Shown here one piece after another: positions 1 through 8,718 of a stretch of DNA of 64,000 bases. The stretch comes from an uncultured Ignavibacteriota bacterium (GTDB lineage: Bacteria > Bacteroidota > Ignavibacteria > Palsa-1295). The stretch is from the NCBI GenBank assembly GCA_903900335.1, contig CAIUMP010000022.1, forward strand, positions 62,001 through 126,000, in the 5' to 3' direction. The position numbers were made by a program, and so were the translations under genes. The notes beneath the pieces were generated by a model. The model saw nothing but the letters and a program-made list of their open reading frames with translations, ran no database searches and was not told the DNA's origin. Position 1 is the first letter of the stretch; each line of letters starts with the position of its first letter.

Positions 1-481
1 TATCTTCCTTCTTGCACCCGATAAGCTCAATGATCTGCTGCGACACCTCATCGATCATCGCAGATTGCAGATCGACCTTATTCAGCACCGGGATGATCTC
101 CAATCCCGCATCAATCGCGAGAAAGAGATTCGCAATCGTCTGCGCTTCCACACCCTGCGACGCGTCCACGACGAGCAGTGCACCTTCGCACGCGGTCAGG
201 CTTCGGCTGACCTCATACGTGAAATCGACGTGACCGGGCGTGTCGATGAGGTTGTAGATGTAATCGCTACCATCGAGCCCCAGATACTTCATCTGGATCG
301 CGTGGAGCTTGATGGTAATGCCGCGCTCCTGTTCGAGCGCCATGTCGTCCAGGACCTGGTTGTTCGACATTTCGCGCGCCTCGATGGTATGCGTTTCCAG
401 GAGGAGCTTATCGGCCAGGGTGGATTTCCCGTGGTCGATGTGCGCGATGATACAAAAATTCCGAATTTTGTCGAGAGTCAA
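1..481 (-). CDS. lepA: Elongation factor 4 (LepA), N-terminal part, cut by window edge
   Basis: LepA is a ribosome-bound translational GTPase that acts on stalled or mistranslocated ribosomes. About 160 N-terminal residues are present and the rest lies beyond the left edge. The G1 motif AHIDHGKST appears near residue 13, followed by the switch region with QERGITIK, the G3 motif DTPGHVDF, and VLNKVDL (G4). No ATG is in frame upstream; the best start is TTG at 481-479 with AAAAGG about nine bases before it, giving [20 protein letters not shown], which matches how the family begins. The family assignment is secure; the TTG start is inferred. Confidence 0.93.
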   Translation of the reverse strand, partial: MTLDKIRNFCIIAHIDHGKSTLADKLLLETHTIEAREMSNNQVLDDMALEQERGITIKLHAIQMKYLGLDGSDYIYNLIDTPGHVDFTYEVSRSLTACEGALLVVDASQGVEAQTIANLFLAIDAGLEIIPVLNKVDLQSAMIDEVSQQIIELIGCKKED

Positions 482-603
482 ACGTACCTGCCTTTTGTGT
501 GAGTAGGCGGGTGGAACAGCGAGGCGGCGGGAAATGCTCCAAAAACAAAGGGGTGATTGTATTTGCTCTCATTCGAGGGCTGTCCGACAAATCATTTGAG
601 AGG

Positions 604-716
604 ACGTCATTGCGAGGAGGTCGAAGGCCGACGAAGCAATCCGTAGTCAAGGAACGACTCGCTCCCCAACAACGGATTGCTTCGTCACCCCTATCGGGGT
701 TTCCTCGCAATGACGT
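604..716. repeat. Intergenic inverted-repeat element, family A copy 1
   Basis: The ends ACGTCATTGCGAGG and CCTCGCAATGACGT are perfect 14-bp inverted repeats. Inside them GACGAAGCAATCCG faces CGGATTGCTTCGTC, so nearly the whole element can fold into one long hairpin. Related copies lie at 56611-56722 and 59896-60029. It sits between lepA and the VWA-OmpA gene. No ORF in it is credible. It resembles dispersed REP/MITE-like elements; a transposase was not seen. Confidence 0.85.
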
Positions 717-731
717 AATAATATTTGATCC

Positions 732-2102
732 CTACTTCGTCACTATCGCAATCTCCGTCCTCCGATTCCTCGCGCGGCCCTCTTCCGTCGCATTATCCGC
801 GACCGGGACGGATTCCCCAAACCCGATTGCCTTGATCCGCGACGGTGTAATTCCACCCTTTGCAATAGCCGCCTTCACTGCATCGGCGCGGCGTTGGGAG
901 AGCTTCTTGTTGTAGTCCGGGTCTTTCGTGCTGTTGAGGCTATCCGTATGCCCGCGCAACTCGATTGTCATTGCTGGGAATGCCTTCATCAGATAGACAA
1001 TCCCATCAACCGCCTGCCTGGAGGACGCCGTGATCTCCGCCTTATCAAAATCAAAGTTCACATCGACCAGTCCCGACGTGCCAATGATCGGCGTATTATC
1101 GAACGACTGCACCGCGCTCACCGGATGACCGGGAATACAGACCTTCAGCGAAATCGTGTGCATGCCATACGCGCGCGGCGCGTAGTCGATCTCGTAGTAG
1201 TTCTTCAATTTGCGATAAACATCGCCAAAGACCGGATCGAACTCGTGCGAGCTATACACATTGTTATACGTACCGCCGCATTTGTTTGCAACATCCGGCA
1301 GATAGCCCTTGTCGGTATTGACACCGAAATCCACGCAGCAGATGAGCGTATTCGTCTTCCGAGCAAGCGTGATGACGGAGTCCTTCAGAATGGTTGAACT
1401 GTTATCCAAACCATCCGTGAAGACGATCACCGCGCGGCGGTCATACTCCCTTGCACCCGCAACGATTCCAACACCGGCTGCAATGCCATCGCCGATGGCA
1501 GTGAGTCCACCGAATCCCTCAAGTCCATTCTTGTGCAGATTGGATTTCAGCATCGCCGCATCTTTCGACAGCGGCGCTTCGACCGAGATCTTGTTGTCAT
1601 ACTTGATCAGCGAGATTGCATCCTCGGGTCGCTTGTTATCAATAAAATGCTCGGCAGCATCCTGCACCAAATGCGCGCGCTCTTCTCCCATCGAGCCACT
1701 GTGATCCATCACCAGTGCAATCGCAGTCGGCACACGGTCGGACTCCGATATTTCCTTGACCTTGAAATCCTTGATCTCTGTCGCCTTGCCCTCGATGGAG
1801 TCCATCAACATGCACCAAATCTTCTGCTTCCCCGCACCATAGAGCAAGTTGCCCGTAGAATCAACAATATGCACGAACAGCCGAATGCGATTTGGCTCGT
1901 TCGATTCAATGCGGCTCATATAAAACGCCGGTGTCTCCTTCGGCTTCGCGGGCAGCGGAGCGAGCGCATGGGCATAGACAGGCATGTAGCCCATCGGTGG
2001 CACCGGGTCCGTCTCAGCGGCAGGCTCACCTTTGGTGAGAAGGCTATTGCAACCCTCGAGGAATACGAAACAGAGTAGAACCAGGGATAGGAACGTCTTC
2101 AT
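732..2102 (-). CDS. Lipoprotein with von Willebrand A domain and C-terminal OmpA domain
   Basis: Predicted 456-residue envelope protein. The chosen ATG starts MKTFLSLVLLCFVFLEGC, a lipoprotein-type signal with a cysteine at about residue 18; the box is imperfect (Glu at -2). A VWA domain follows (about 125-300) with an intact MIDAS: DHSGSMG, then GLTAIGDG and FTDGLDN. The C-terminal 110 residues form an OmpA-like peptidoglycan-binding domain (VNFDFDKAEI, LRGHTDS, ARNRRTEI). The open frame extends 48 codons upstream, but that stretch lacks a signal sequence. The combination suggests a peptidoglycan-anchored surface protein that binds a partner through a divalent metal; the partner is unknown. 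Confidence 0.85.
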   Translation of the reverse strand: MKTFLSLVLLCFVFLEGCNSLLTKGEPAAETDPVPPMGYMPVYAHALAPLPAKPKETPAFYMSRIESNEPNRIRLFVHIVDSTGNLLYGAGKQKIWCMLMDSIEGKATEIKDFKVKEISESDRVPTAIALVMDHSGSMGEERAHLVQDAAEHFIDNKRPEDAISLIKYDNKISVEAPLSKDAAMLKSNLHKNGLEGFGGLTAIGDGIAAGVGIVAGAREYDRRAVIVFTDGLDNSSTILKDSVITLARKTNTLICCVDFGVNTDKGYLPDVANKCGGTYNNVYSSHEFDPVFGDVYRKLKNYYEIDYAPRAYGMHTISLKVCIPGHPVSAVQSFDNTPIIGTSGLVDVNFDFDKAEITASSRQAVDGIVYLMKAFPAMTIELRGHTDSLNSTKDPDYNKKLSQRRADAVKAAIAKGGITPSRIKAIGFGESVPVADNATEEGRARNRRTEIAIVTK

Positions 2103-2322
2103 TGCGTTTGTGAGAAAGGAATTGGCGGCCATAAAAGGGGCTATGCGAAATGAGGCAAAGTCAACAGTTATGTAAACCAAAATGCTCCAAGACCCTTCGG
2201 CTGGCGCTGAGGTTGGTACATGGGAGTTGTTTGAACGGATAGTCACGTGTTTTGTGTTCTTCGCCTCACATACTTTTTCTCCCTCTTTTGAGGGGTTCGT
2301 CTAACAATTCCTTATACTTTCT

Positions 2323-2958
2323 ATGGCCATACGACTCGGCGACGACGCACCAAATTTTACCGCAACCACTACCGAAGGCGAGATCAATTTCCACGAATGG
2401 ATTGGCGACAAGTGGGCCATCCTCTTCTCGCATCCGGCGGATTACACCCCCGTCTGCACAACAGAACTCGGCACCGCCGCTAAACTCAAAGGCGAGTTCG
2501 ACAAGCGCAATGTGAAGATGATCGCAGTCAGCGTCGATCCGATTGACTCGCATAACGGCTGGGTCAACGACATCAACGAAACGCAGAACACAACGATGAA
2601 CTTCCCCATCATCGCAGATCCTGATCGTAACGTTGCTACGCTTTATGATATGATCCACCCAAACGCAAATGCGACGATGACCGTCCGCTCCGTCTTCGTT
2701 GTCGGACCCGACAAGAAGGTAAAGCTCACGCTTACCTACCCCGCTTCAACGGGCCGCAATTTCAACGAGATCCTCCGTGTGGTGGATTCACTCCAACTCA
2801 CATCGAAGTTCAGCGTTGCAACACCCGCCAACTGGAATAATGGTGACGATTGCATCATCATGAACTCGGTGACGAACGAACAGGCAGCGGAGAAATTCCC
2901 CAAGGGATTTACACAGATCAAGCCGTATCTGCGCACAACGCCGCAGCCGAATCTGTAA
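2323..2958 (+). CDS. Peroxiredoxin, 1-Cys (Prx6) type
   Basis: Thiol peroxidase that reduces hydrogen peroxide and organic hydroperoxides, cytosolic (no signal peptide). 211 residues, the usual length of the Prx6 group. The AhpC/TSA fold begins at residue 1, with the peroxidatic cysteine C45 in PVCTTELG and the matching Thr/Arg environment (HPADYTPVC). A second cysteine, C177, lies in the C-terminal arm (GDDCIIMNS), so a resolving role cannot be excluded. It is transcribed alone: a hairpin terminator follows before the MFS gene. Confidence 0.93.
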   Translation: MAIRLGDDAPNFTATTTEGEINFHEWIGDKWAILFSHPADYTPVCTTELGTAAKLKGEFDKRNVKMIAVSVDPIDSHNGWVNDINETQNTTMNFPIIADPDRNVATLYDMIHPNANATMTVRSVFVVGPDKKVKLTLTYPASTGRNFNEILRVVDSLQLTSKFSVATPANWNNGDDCIIMNSVTNEQAAEKFPKGFTQIKPYLRTTPQPNL

Positions 2959-2969
2959 AGCAATGTGAG

Positions 2970-3002
2970 AACCCGGCCAGCGCATGTTGCATTGGCCGGG
3001 TT
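2970..3002 (+). terminator. Hairpin downstream of peroxiredoxin gene
   Basis: AACCCGGCCA pairs perfectly with TGGCCGGGTT across a 13-base loop, starting 11 bases after the stop codon. The T run after it is weak (TTACTC), so efficiency is uncertain. Confidence 0.6.
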
Positions 3003-3096
3003 ACTCAGAATCGTTGTCGCCTCTCGTTCTTGGTCCGTCTTGTCTCCATTTGCTCGTCTGAAACTCCTCTCCATAGAATCCGAAGAAGCTCCCAAT

Positions 3097-4398
3097 ATGA
3101 AGTCGCCAAAAGAAAAAATATTTACGCCGTATCAGATCTTCGTGATCGCGATGCTGGCGTTTCTGCAATTCTCTGTGATTCTAGACTTCATGGTTCTCGC
3201 GCCGCTCGGCGTAATACTCATGAAGACCCTCTCGATACCACCATCGAAGTTCAGCATGGTCGTGTCCGCGTACGCGTTTGCAGCGGGGGCGTCCAGCTTA
3301 CTTGCTGCCGGATTTGCCGACAGATTCGACCGCAAGAAACTCCTGATGTTCTTTTACTCCGGATTTATCCTCGGAACTGCACTTTGTGGTCTTGCTCCGG
3401 ACTTCAATACTCTCCTCATCGCACGGATCATCACAGGCATTTTCGGAGGGGTCATTGGCTCAATTGGTTTCGCGATCATCACTGATCTCTTCAAGATGGA
3501 AGTTCGAGGTCGCGTGATGGGGTTTGTTCAGATGTCGTTCGCTGCGAGTCAGGTTCTCGGCATCCCCATTGGATTGCTGCTGGCGAACCGCTTCGGTTGG
3601 CATTCCTGCTTTTGGATGATCGCGGGACTCGGCAGTGTAGCGGGCGTCGTAATGTTTATCTATCTCAAGCCGGTCACAGGCCATCTGCAATACCGGAGTG
3701 ATACGCACCCGCTGCGCCACCTGCTCCGCACTGTCTCCAAACCGGAGTACGCATTCGCGTTCCTGACAATGACGCTTCTCGCATCAGCAGGATTTATGCT
3801 GATGCCGTTCGGAAGTGCGTTCACAACGCACAATCTCGGGCTCTCCATTGATCAGCTCCCAATGATGTATCTCATCACCGGCATTTTTTCGATAGCACTC
3901 GGCCCGATCGCAGGAAAGCTCAGTGATAAAATCGGAAAATACAAGTTGTTCGTTTATGGTACCATCGTCGCGATGATAACCGTTGGGATATACACACAGT
4001 TAGGTGTCACGCCGTTCTGGCTTGCGTGCATTTTTAGCGTTGCGGTTTTTGCATCCTTTACTGCACGAATGATTCCAGCATCTGCGTTGATGACAGCAAT
4101 TCCATCGCCGGAAGATCGCGGGGCATTCATGAGTGTCAACGCTGCTGTCATGCAAAGCTCCGGTGGGTTGTTTTCAGTACTTGCTGGAATGATCGTCACA
4201 CAATCTTCGAGCGGAATGATCGAGCATTACGACATTCTCGGCTACACGGTCATTGGATTAATGGGACTGATGACTGTGATGATGTATCGAATCAATTCGA
4301 CGATCAACAAGAGGCACCTGCAACGCTCCTCCACGGATCCAATTTCCGGTGAAGAAGCGGCCATCGAAATGGAGATCGCCACCGGAGGAGAGTATTAA
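3097..4398 (+). CDS. MFS family drug/sugar efflux-type transporter
   Basis: 433-residue inner-membrane protein with about 12 hydrophobic segments, the standard major facilitator size. The family's loop 2-3 motif is visible as GFADRFDRKKLL, and motif C-like glycine-rich sequence GIFGGVIGSIGF lies in the fourth to fifth segment. The layout resembles the AraJ/Bcr-type proton-coupled exporters, but the substrate cannot be told. The start was set at ATG 3097 (MKSPKEKIFTPYQ); the frame is open further upstream, but that part overlaps the terminator of the previous gene. It converges with the flippase gene. Confidence 0.88.
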   Translation: MKSPKEKIFTPYQIFVIAMLAFLQFSVILDFMVLAPLGVILMKTLSIPPSKFSMVVSAYAFAAGASSLLAAGFADRFDRKKLLMFFYSGFILGTALCGLAPDFNTLLIARIITGIFGGVIGSIGFAIITDLFKMEVRGRVMGFVQMSFAASQVLGIPIGLLLANRFGWHSCFWMIAGLGSVAGVVMFIYLKPVTGHLQYRSDTHPLRHLLRTVSKPEYAFAFLTMTLLASAGFMLMPFGSAFTTHNLGLSIDQLPMMYLITGIFSIALGPIAGKLSDKIGKYKLFVYGTIVAMITVGIYTQLGVTPFWLACIFSVAVFASFTARMIPASALMTAIPSPEDRGAFMSVNAAVMQSSGGLFSVLAGMIVTQSSSGMIEHYDILGYTVIGLMGLMTVMMYRINSTINKRHLQRSSTDPISGEEAAIEMEIATGGEY

Positions 4399-4485
4399 CC
4401 GACCTAGACTTCTGAAGTGATTCAATCCCAATACACAAGCATCGAAGAACTCGGCAACTGACGAGGCCTTTTTCGTTGGCATCAC

Positions 4486-6135
4486 TTATGGATTGACATT
4501 TGATTTCTTCGACCTGAGAAGCGACCGCATTCGATCGAAGACGGCGCGAGCGTCCGGAATCCGGAAGAGGATATATCCTGCGCTCGTCAGCACCAGCATT
4601 ACGATTCCAGCAACTGCAAGTTGGATTAACGCGGCTGTCCCGATCGGCAACAGGCCAATAGAGAGGTAGCTGATCAGAACAGAAATGGAGACTATCGCTA
4701 CGATCGCACTCGCGCGTCCCCAATTGAGACTTGAACCAATCCACCTAGCGGCAAGCATACTTTCCACTACATTTGCGCCCGCATTCGCGAGTTGTGAGCC
4801 CAGCATTGCGCCGAAGCCGCCAAAGTGTTGGATCAAAAAATAGTTAGCGATCAGGTTGAGGATGCCCCAAGCCAGTCGGTTCTTGAATACCACGCTGGCC
4901 TTCCCGATAGCGACAAGTGACGTAACCTGCATCCCGCCGCCAAACACGACCACAGTCGATGCAATAATTCCAAGTCCGAGCATTACCATTGGAGTGGCAT
5001 CGGCAAATTTGGGACCGTACAGGATCTGAACGACGAACGGCGCAAAGACCAGCACAAACGCAAACAAGGGTGCTGTACTAACGGCCTGAAATCCTGCGAC
5101 GTCGAGGCGGGCCTTTCGAAGCCTTGGATAGAGCCCACTTGATCTGGCGCCCTCTTTCTCGTCCTGATGGGAGAGTTCGCTGAAAACGCTAAGCAGTGTG
5201 CCCCCCAATCCAAAGAGGAACACATACTCCGTCATCAGCACCACTCGCGCTGCCGCTTCATAGAGCCCGATGTCGCGAGCATTCTCACCAAGCATCGCAC
5301 GTAGCATGAGGATGTCAGGCTGACGACCGATAACCGTCGAAAGCACGTCCGAGCCCCAGGTAGTGATGCCATAGAGCATGAATGGCAGCCCAATAAAATG
5401 CTTCAGATTCTGCGGCTTCCGTACAAACTCCGTCAGCAATTTCAACAGGCGCGTGAGCTCTACTACAAATCCCGGACTCGTCGTCGGCTCAACGTGTCTA
5501 TTCATCCAATACAGTAGCAATAGTGCATTCGCCACTGCAGCAAGAGCATAGAGTGCTACTGCCCATTCAATGGAAAGCCCACCCGCAACGATCAGCAGGA
5601 GACCCACTCCCAGCATCGTCACCCGAGTGATAAGGCTCGCATAGAAGACCCACTTCACTTGCAGCAAGCCGATGAGCGTGAAGGTTGCAAATGCCACTCC
5701 GCACTGGCCTAGCAGATAAATCACGATCCACGGCCAAAGTAGCCGAATGCTTCCAAGCGCGGGGACCAACGATGGCACAATGCTGGGTAGAAGTCCCAAA
5801 ACAATGGCAACCATCATCGAGAGCAACAGTGTGACGATTGATCGAAACGCCAACAAGTGGATCATGAACGGCCGGACACCATCCACTTTCCAATTCCCGA
5901 ATTCTGCTTCTCCACGCGCAACCCGAGGGATATAGCGAAGCAACACCCCATCAACCGCGAATGCTGAGAGAATTCCGAGAGTACCGGTAATTGCAAGATA
6001 GACGGCGTAGTTGCCACTGATCTCTGGACCAAAGTGCCGGGCTACAAGCACAGCATAAAGATAGACACCCCCGTACTCCACCAATTTATACAGGTGATTC
6101 CAAGCAAATCCACGCGATACGCGCATCGCTGACAT
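4486..6135 (-). CDS. Wzx-type polysaccharide flippase (MATE/oligosaccharide flippase superfamily)
   Basis: 549-residue integral membrane protein with about 14 hydrophobic segments, typical of lipid-linked oligosaccharide flippases that move repeat units across the inner membrane. The N-terminus (RGFAWNHLYKLVEYGG) with a charged first helix fits the PF01943 type. It is the last gene of an operon of Wza-, Wzz- and GT4-type genes. The open frame runs back into the preceding glycosyltransferase gene; ATG at 6135 (or 6126) leaves only a 4-base gap, suggesting coupling. No Wzy polymerase was recognised nearby. Confidence 0.82.
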   Translation of the reverse strand: MSAMRVSRGFAWNHLYKLVEYGGVYLYAVLVARHFGPEISGNYAVYLAITGTLGILSAFAVDGVLLRYIPRVARGEAEFGNWKVDGVRPFMIHLLAFRSIVTLLLSMMVAIVLGLLPSIVPSLVPALGSIRLLWPWIVIYLLGQCGVAFATFTLIGLLQVKWVFYASLITRVTMLGVGLLLIVAGGLSIEWAVALYALAAVANALLLLYWMNRHVEPTTSPGFVVELTRLLKLLTEFVRKPQNLKHFIGLPFMLYGITTWGSDVLSTVIGRQPDILMLRAMLGENARDIGLYEAAARVVLMTEYVFLFGLGGTLLSVFSELSHQDEKEGARSSGLYPRLRKARLDVAGFQAVSTAPLFAFVLVFAPFVVQILYGPKFADATPMVMLGLGIIASTVVVFGGGMQVTSLVAIGKASVVFKNRLAWGILNLIANYFLIQHFGGFGAMLGSQLANAGANVVESMLAARWIGSSLNWGRASAIVAIVSISVLISYLSIGLLPIGTAALIQLAVAGIVMLVLTSAGYILFRIPDARAVFDRMRSLLRSKKSNVNP

Positions 6136-6139
6136 GTGC

Positions 6140-7324
6140 TTAGGAATTGTACTTGTGGTGGCAGTAGCAGATGGCTTCGAAGGCATCCTTCGCAAATCTC
6201 TGCCAACTGTAATCTACCGAGGCTCTGTGACGTGCGATCGAGGCCAAGTGAGCCCGTTCTGCGGAGTTGAGATCGATGGCCCTCCGTAGTTGACGTGCAA
6301 GATCCGCATCGTCATTTTCCTTAAAGACGAACCCAGCCGGTCCAATTACCTCCGGAATCGCACCGGATGACGAGCCAATAACAATCTTGCCAGCGGCCAT
6401 TGCTTCAACCAAAACTCTACCGAATTGCTCGGCCCACATTCCAACTCGACGGCTTGGGAGTACCAAGAAATCAATCGCGTGCATGTAATCAGCCACTTCG
6501 TCGTGTCGTACGGTATCAACGTGCCGTAGCAGATGTGTTACACCTCGACTCTCAGCCAATTGAAGGATCGAAGATTCAGCTTCTCCGCTTCCCAAGAGGA
6601 GCAGCTTCGCCTTTAGCAACGGGTCATCTTGCCGAAGCTTCGAGAAGGCCTCGATCAAGAGATCAACACCTTTCATCGGTATCAATCGTCCTACATATCC
6701 GATCACAAGCTCGCCTGGTTCGATACCCAAGGATTGGCGCAGTAATTCAACTCGCTCATCCCTTTCCAGGCTGTAAGCAGCCGTATCGACCCCATATCCA
6801 ACCGACTTCACAGGACGATCAAATCCTGCTTTTCGGAGCACTTGAATTCCTTCGCTGTTGGCGGTGAGGCCATAGTGCATGTGCGGAAGCGTCCGGCGAG
6901 CAACGTTGCGATAGAAGAGGGATGGTCGATAATCGAATTCCGATAGAGAAAGATTATTCCATGTGAAGAAAACAACCGGAATGCGGGGCGCTAGAAGAGC
7001 CTTGAGGGTCAGAATTTCTAAGGCAAAAACTGAAAACGGCTCCTCCATTAAAAAGAGCACCTCTGGCTTGGACTGGTTGAATGCGGCGACAATTCCTGAA
7101 CGATAGAATCCGCGATTCTCTTTGCCGCGCCAACCGGCTTTGCCGACGATGGTTCGATAGGGAGAGCCGGTCGCCAATTCGTCGAATGGCATTGCTTTCC
7201 CGTTCATGATCCATGAATCCACCGTGAGCATCGTCAGATCCATGCCTGGTATTAGACCAAGTTCGTCCGCGCAACGTCTGTAGAGTGCGTTTGCGAACAT
7301 GGAATTAATGATAAGCGTCCTCAT
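6140..7324 (-). CDS. Glycosyltransferase family 4
   Basis: 394-residue cytosolic or membrane-associated GT-B enzyme that would transfer a sugar from a nucleotide-sugar donor during exopolysaccharide assembly. The C-terminal half shows family hallmarks: IGYVGRLIPMKGVDLLIEAF (donor-domain start) and the E-x7-E motif in EQFGRVLVEAMAAG, followed by SSSGAIPEVIG. The acceptor domain fills about 1-190. The sugar specificity is not readable. It starts 11 bases after the Wzz stop codon and ends 4 bases before the flippase start, so the genes are very likely co-transcribed. Confidence 0.88.
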   Translation of the reverse strand: MRTLIINSMFANALYRRCADELGLIPGMDLTMLTVDSWIMNGKAMPFDELATGSPYRTIVGKAGWRGKENRGFYRSGIVAAFNQSKPEVLFLMEEPFSVFALEILTLKALLAPRIPVVFFTWNNLSLSEFDYRPSLFYRNVARRTLPHMHYGLTANSEGIQVLRKAGFDRPVKSVGYGVDTAAYSLERDERVELLRQSLGIEPGELVIGYVGRLIPMKGVDLLIEAFSKLRQDDPLLKAKLLLLGSGEAESSILQLAESRGVTHLLRHVDTVRHDEVADYMHAIDFLVLPSRRVGMWAEQFGRVLVEAMAAGKIVIGSSSGAIPEVIGPAGFVFKENDDADLARQLRRAIDLNSAERAHLASIARHRASVDYSWQRFAKDAFEAICYCHHKYNS

Positions 7325-7335
7325 TCTCGATCAGA

Positions 7336-8610
7336 TTATGGACGCCACGCCTCTGACAGTGCTTGCCTCGGCTCTTCGATGTTCAATCCAGGATTTGGTG
7401 GAGCAAGAAGCTGTGCATTCTTCCCCATTCGGATAGAGCGAGAAAAATTGACGAATCTATAGTGTGCTTCTGGATGCTGCCGCACATCCTCTATGAAATT
7501 CGAGATCAATACATACAGTACCGCGCCAAGAAGTCCGAAGATGAGGCCAAGGGCCGCAAGCAACTTTCGATTTGGTGATGAGGGCTGAGTGGGTGGCTGC
7601 GCCGGATCAAGTACTTGAAGCGAGGGTAGATCCCGTTGTTCGGAGATTCGCTGTTGCTCAAGTTCTGTACGAAGATAAGCTGTTAACTGCTCATTAACCT
7701 TTGTTTCGCGCAGGTAGTGTGCGAGCTGCCTTGCGAGTTCTGGGGCACTCTTTAGAGCAAGGATGTACTCTCCTGCGCCACCTTCATCGTATTTTGCTAG
7801 CTGACTTTTAGCGGCCTCCAACTGCGCGGTCAGCAGTTTGATGGTGGAAGAACCTGGTCCGAGGTCGTGCTCCTCGACGCTGATCGCTGTTTCAATCTGC
7901 TGAATTTGAGCCGTCAGCTTCGCTGCTGCAGAGACCGTGGCCGAGAGTTGCTCCGGAAGGGAAATGGCCTGGTGAGCATCTTGGAATTCCTGAAGGGCCT
8001 TGTATGCGGAATCTAACTTGAGCATTCCCTTAGCATACTCGGCTTCAAGAAAGATGCGCGTATTTCGCGCGCTCGTCATGAGCCGATCTCGATTGAAACG
8101 ATCCAATGCAGCGACAAACCGGTTTGCAACATAGGCCGCCATTACCCGCGTCGAATCGAGATCGGCAGAGGAGGCGAACCTTCGGCCCTTCAGTGTGACA
8201 GAAACCGTGAACACCCCGGTGCGAACTGCTTCTGTTTGAAGCGCATCCCGAAGTAACTCGGAGTGGCCCTTCGAATTTGTGTCTAACCTCATCAAGAAGG
8301 AATGTATCCGAGGCTCCTCCGCGACCTCCTCTGCAACGCTTCGCGAATCAATAATGCTCTTGAAGAGATCGGTTGCCGGGTTGCCTCCGCCGACATCTCC
8401 TTTCAATAGGTCGCCCACTGGCGAGTTCGAAAGGAATGCTAGCATTCCCCCCATTCCCTGCCGCTCCGGAGGGAGAACAGTCGCTGTAGCCTCGTATCCA
8501 ACAGGAAGTAACCAGGAGCATAGGAATAGAAGAACAGCTCCGGCAAAACTCGAAGCCAGAATCGTTTTCCACTGGCGCGCCAGAAGCACAGATAGAGAAA
8601 GACGTGTCAT
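7336..8610 (-). CDS. Wzz-type polysaccharide chain-length / co-polymerase protein
   Basis: 424 residues. An N-terminal membrane segment (about 15-38, SSFAGAVLLFLCSWLLP) and a C-terminal one (about 355-378, LLAALGLIFGLLGAVLYVL) bracket a long periplasmic alpha-helical region rich in heptads, the layout of polysaccharide co-polymerases. A proline-rich stretch (DPAQPPTQPSSPNRK) precedes the last membrane helix, as in the family. No cytoplasmic tyrosine-kinase domain is attached. The ATG at 8610 was chosen because the signal-like first helix follows directly; 19 extra codons upstream are possible. Confidence 0.85.
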   Translation of the reverse strand: MTRLSLSVLLARQWKTILASSFAGAVLLFLCSWLLPVGYEATATVLPPERQGMGGMLAFLSNSPVGDLLKGDVGGGNPATDLFKSIIDSRSVAEEVAEEPRIHSFLMRLDTNSKGHSELLRDALQTEAVRTGVFTVSVTLKGRRFASSADLDSTRVMAAYVANRFVAALDRFNRDRLMTSARNTRIFLEAEYAKGMLKLDSAYKALQEFQDAHQAISLPEQLSATVSAAAKLTAQIQQIETAISVEEHDLGPGSSTIKLLTAQLEAAKSQLAKYDEGGAGEYILALKSAPELARQLAHYLRETKVNEQLTAYLRTELEQQRISEQRDLPSLQVLDPAQPPTQPSSPNRKLLAALGLIFGLLGAVLYVLISNFIEDVRQHPEAHYRFVNFSRSIRMGKNAQLLAPPNPGLNIEEPRQALSEAWRP

Positions 8611-8718
8611 AAATAAATGAGAAGAGGGAAAGCGTGCTACGTACCGGTTGCCTGGTCCTTCCACCAATTAGCTCAGACGGCTTCGGCTCTCGAATGAGCA
8701 GCCGGTAGCTGCAAAACC

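Noticed and set aside
499-915. 138-codon plus-strand frame between lepA and the VWA-OmpA gene
   Set aside because: It runs through the family A inverted repeat and into the antisense of the VWA-OmpA gene.
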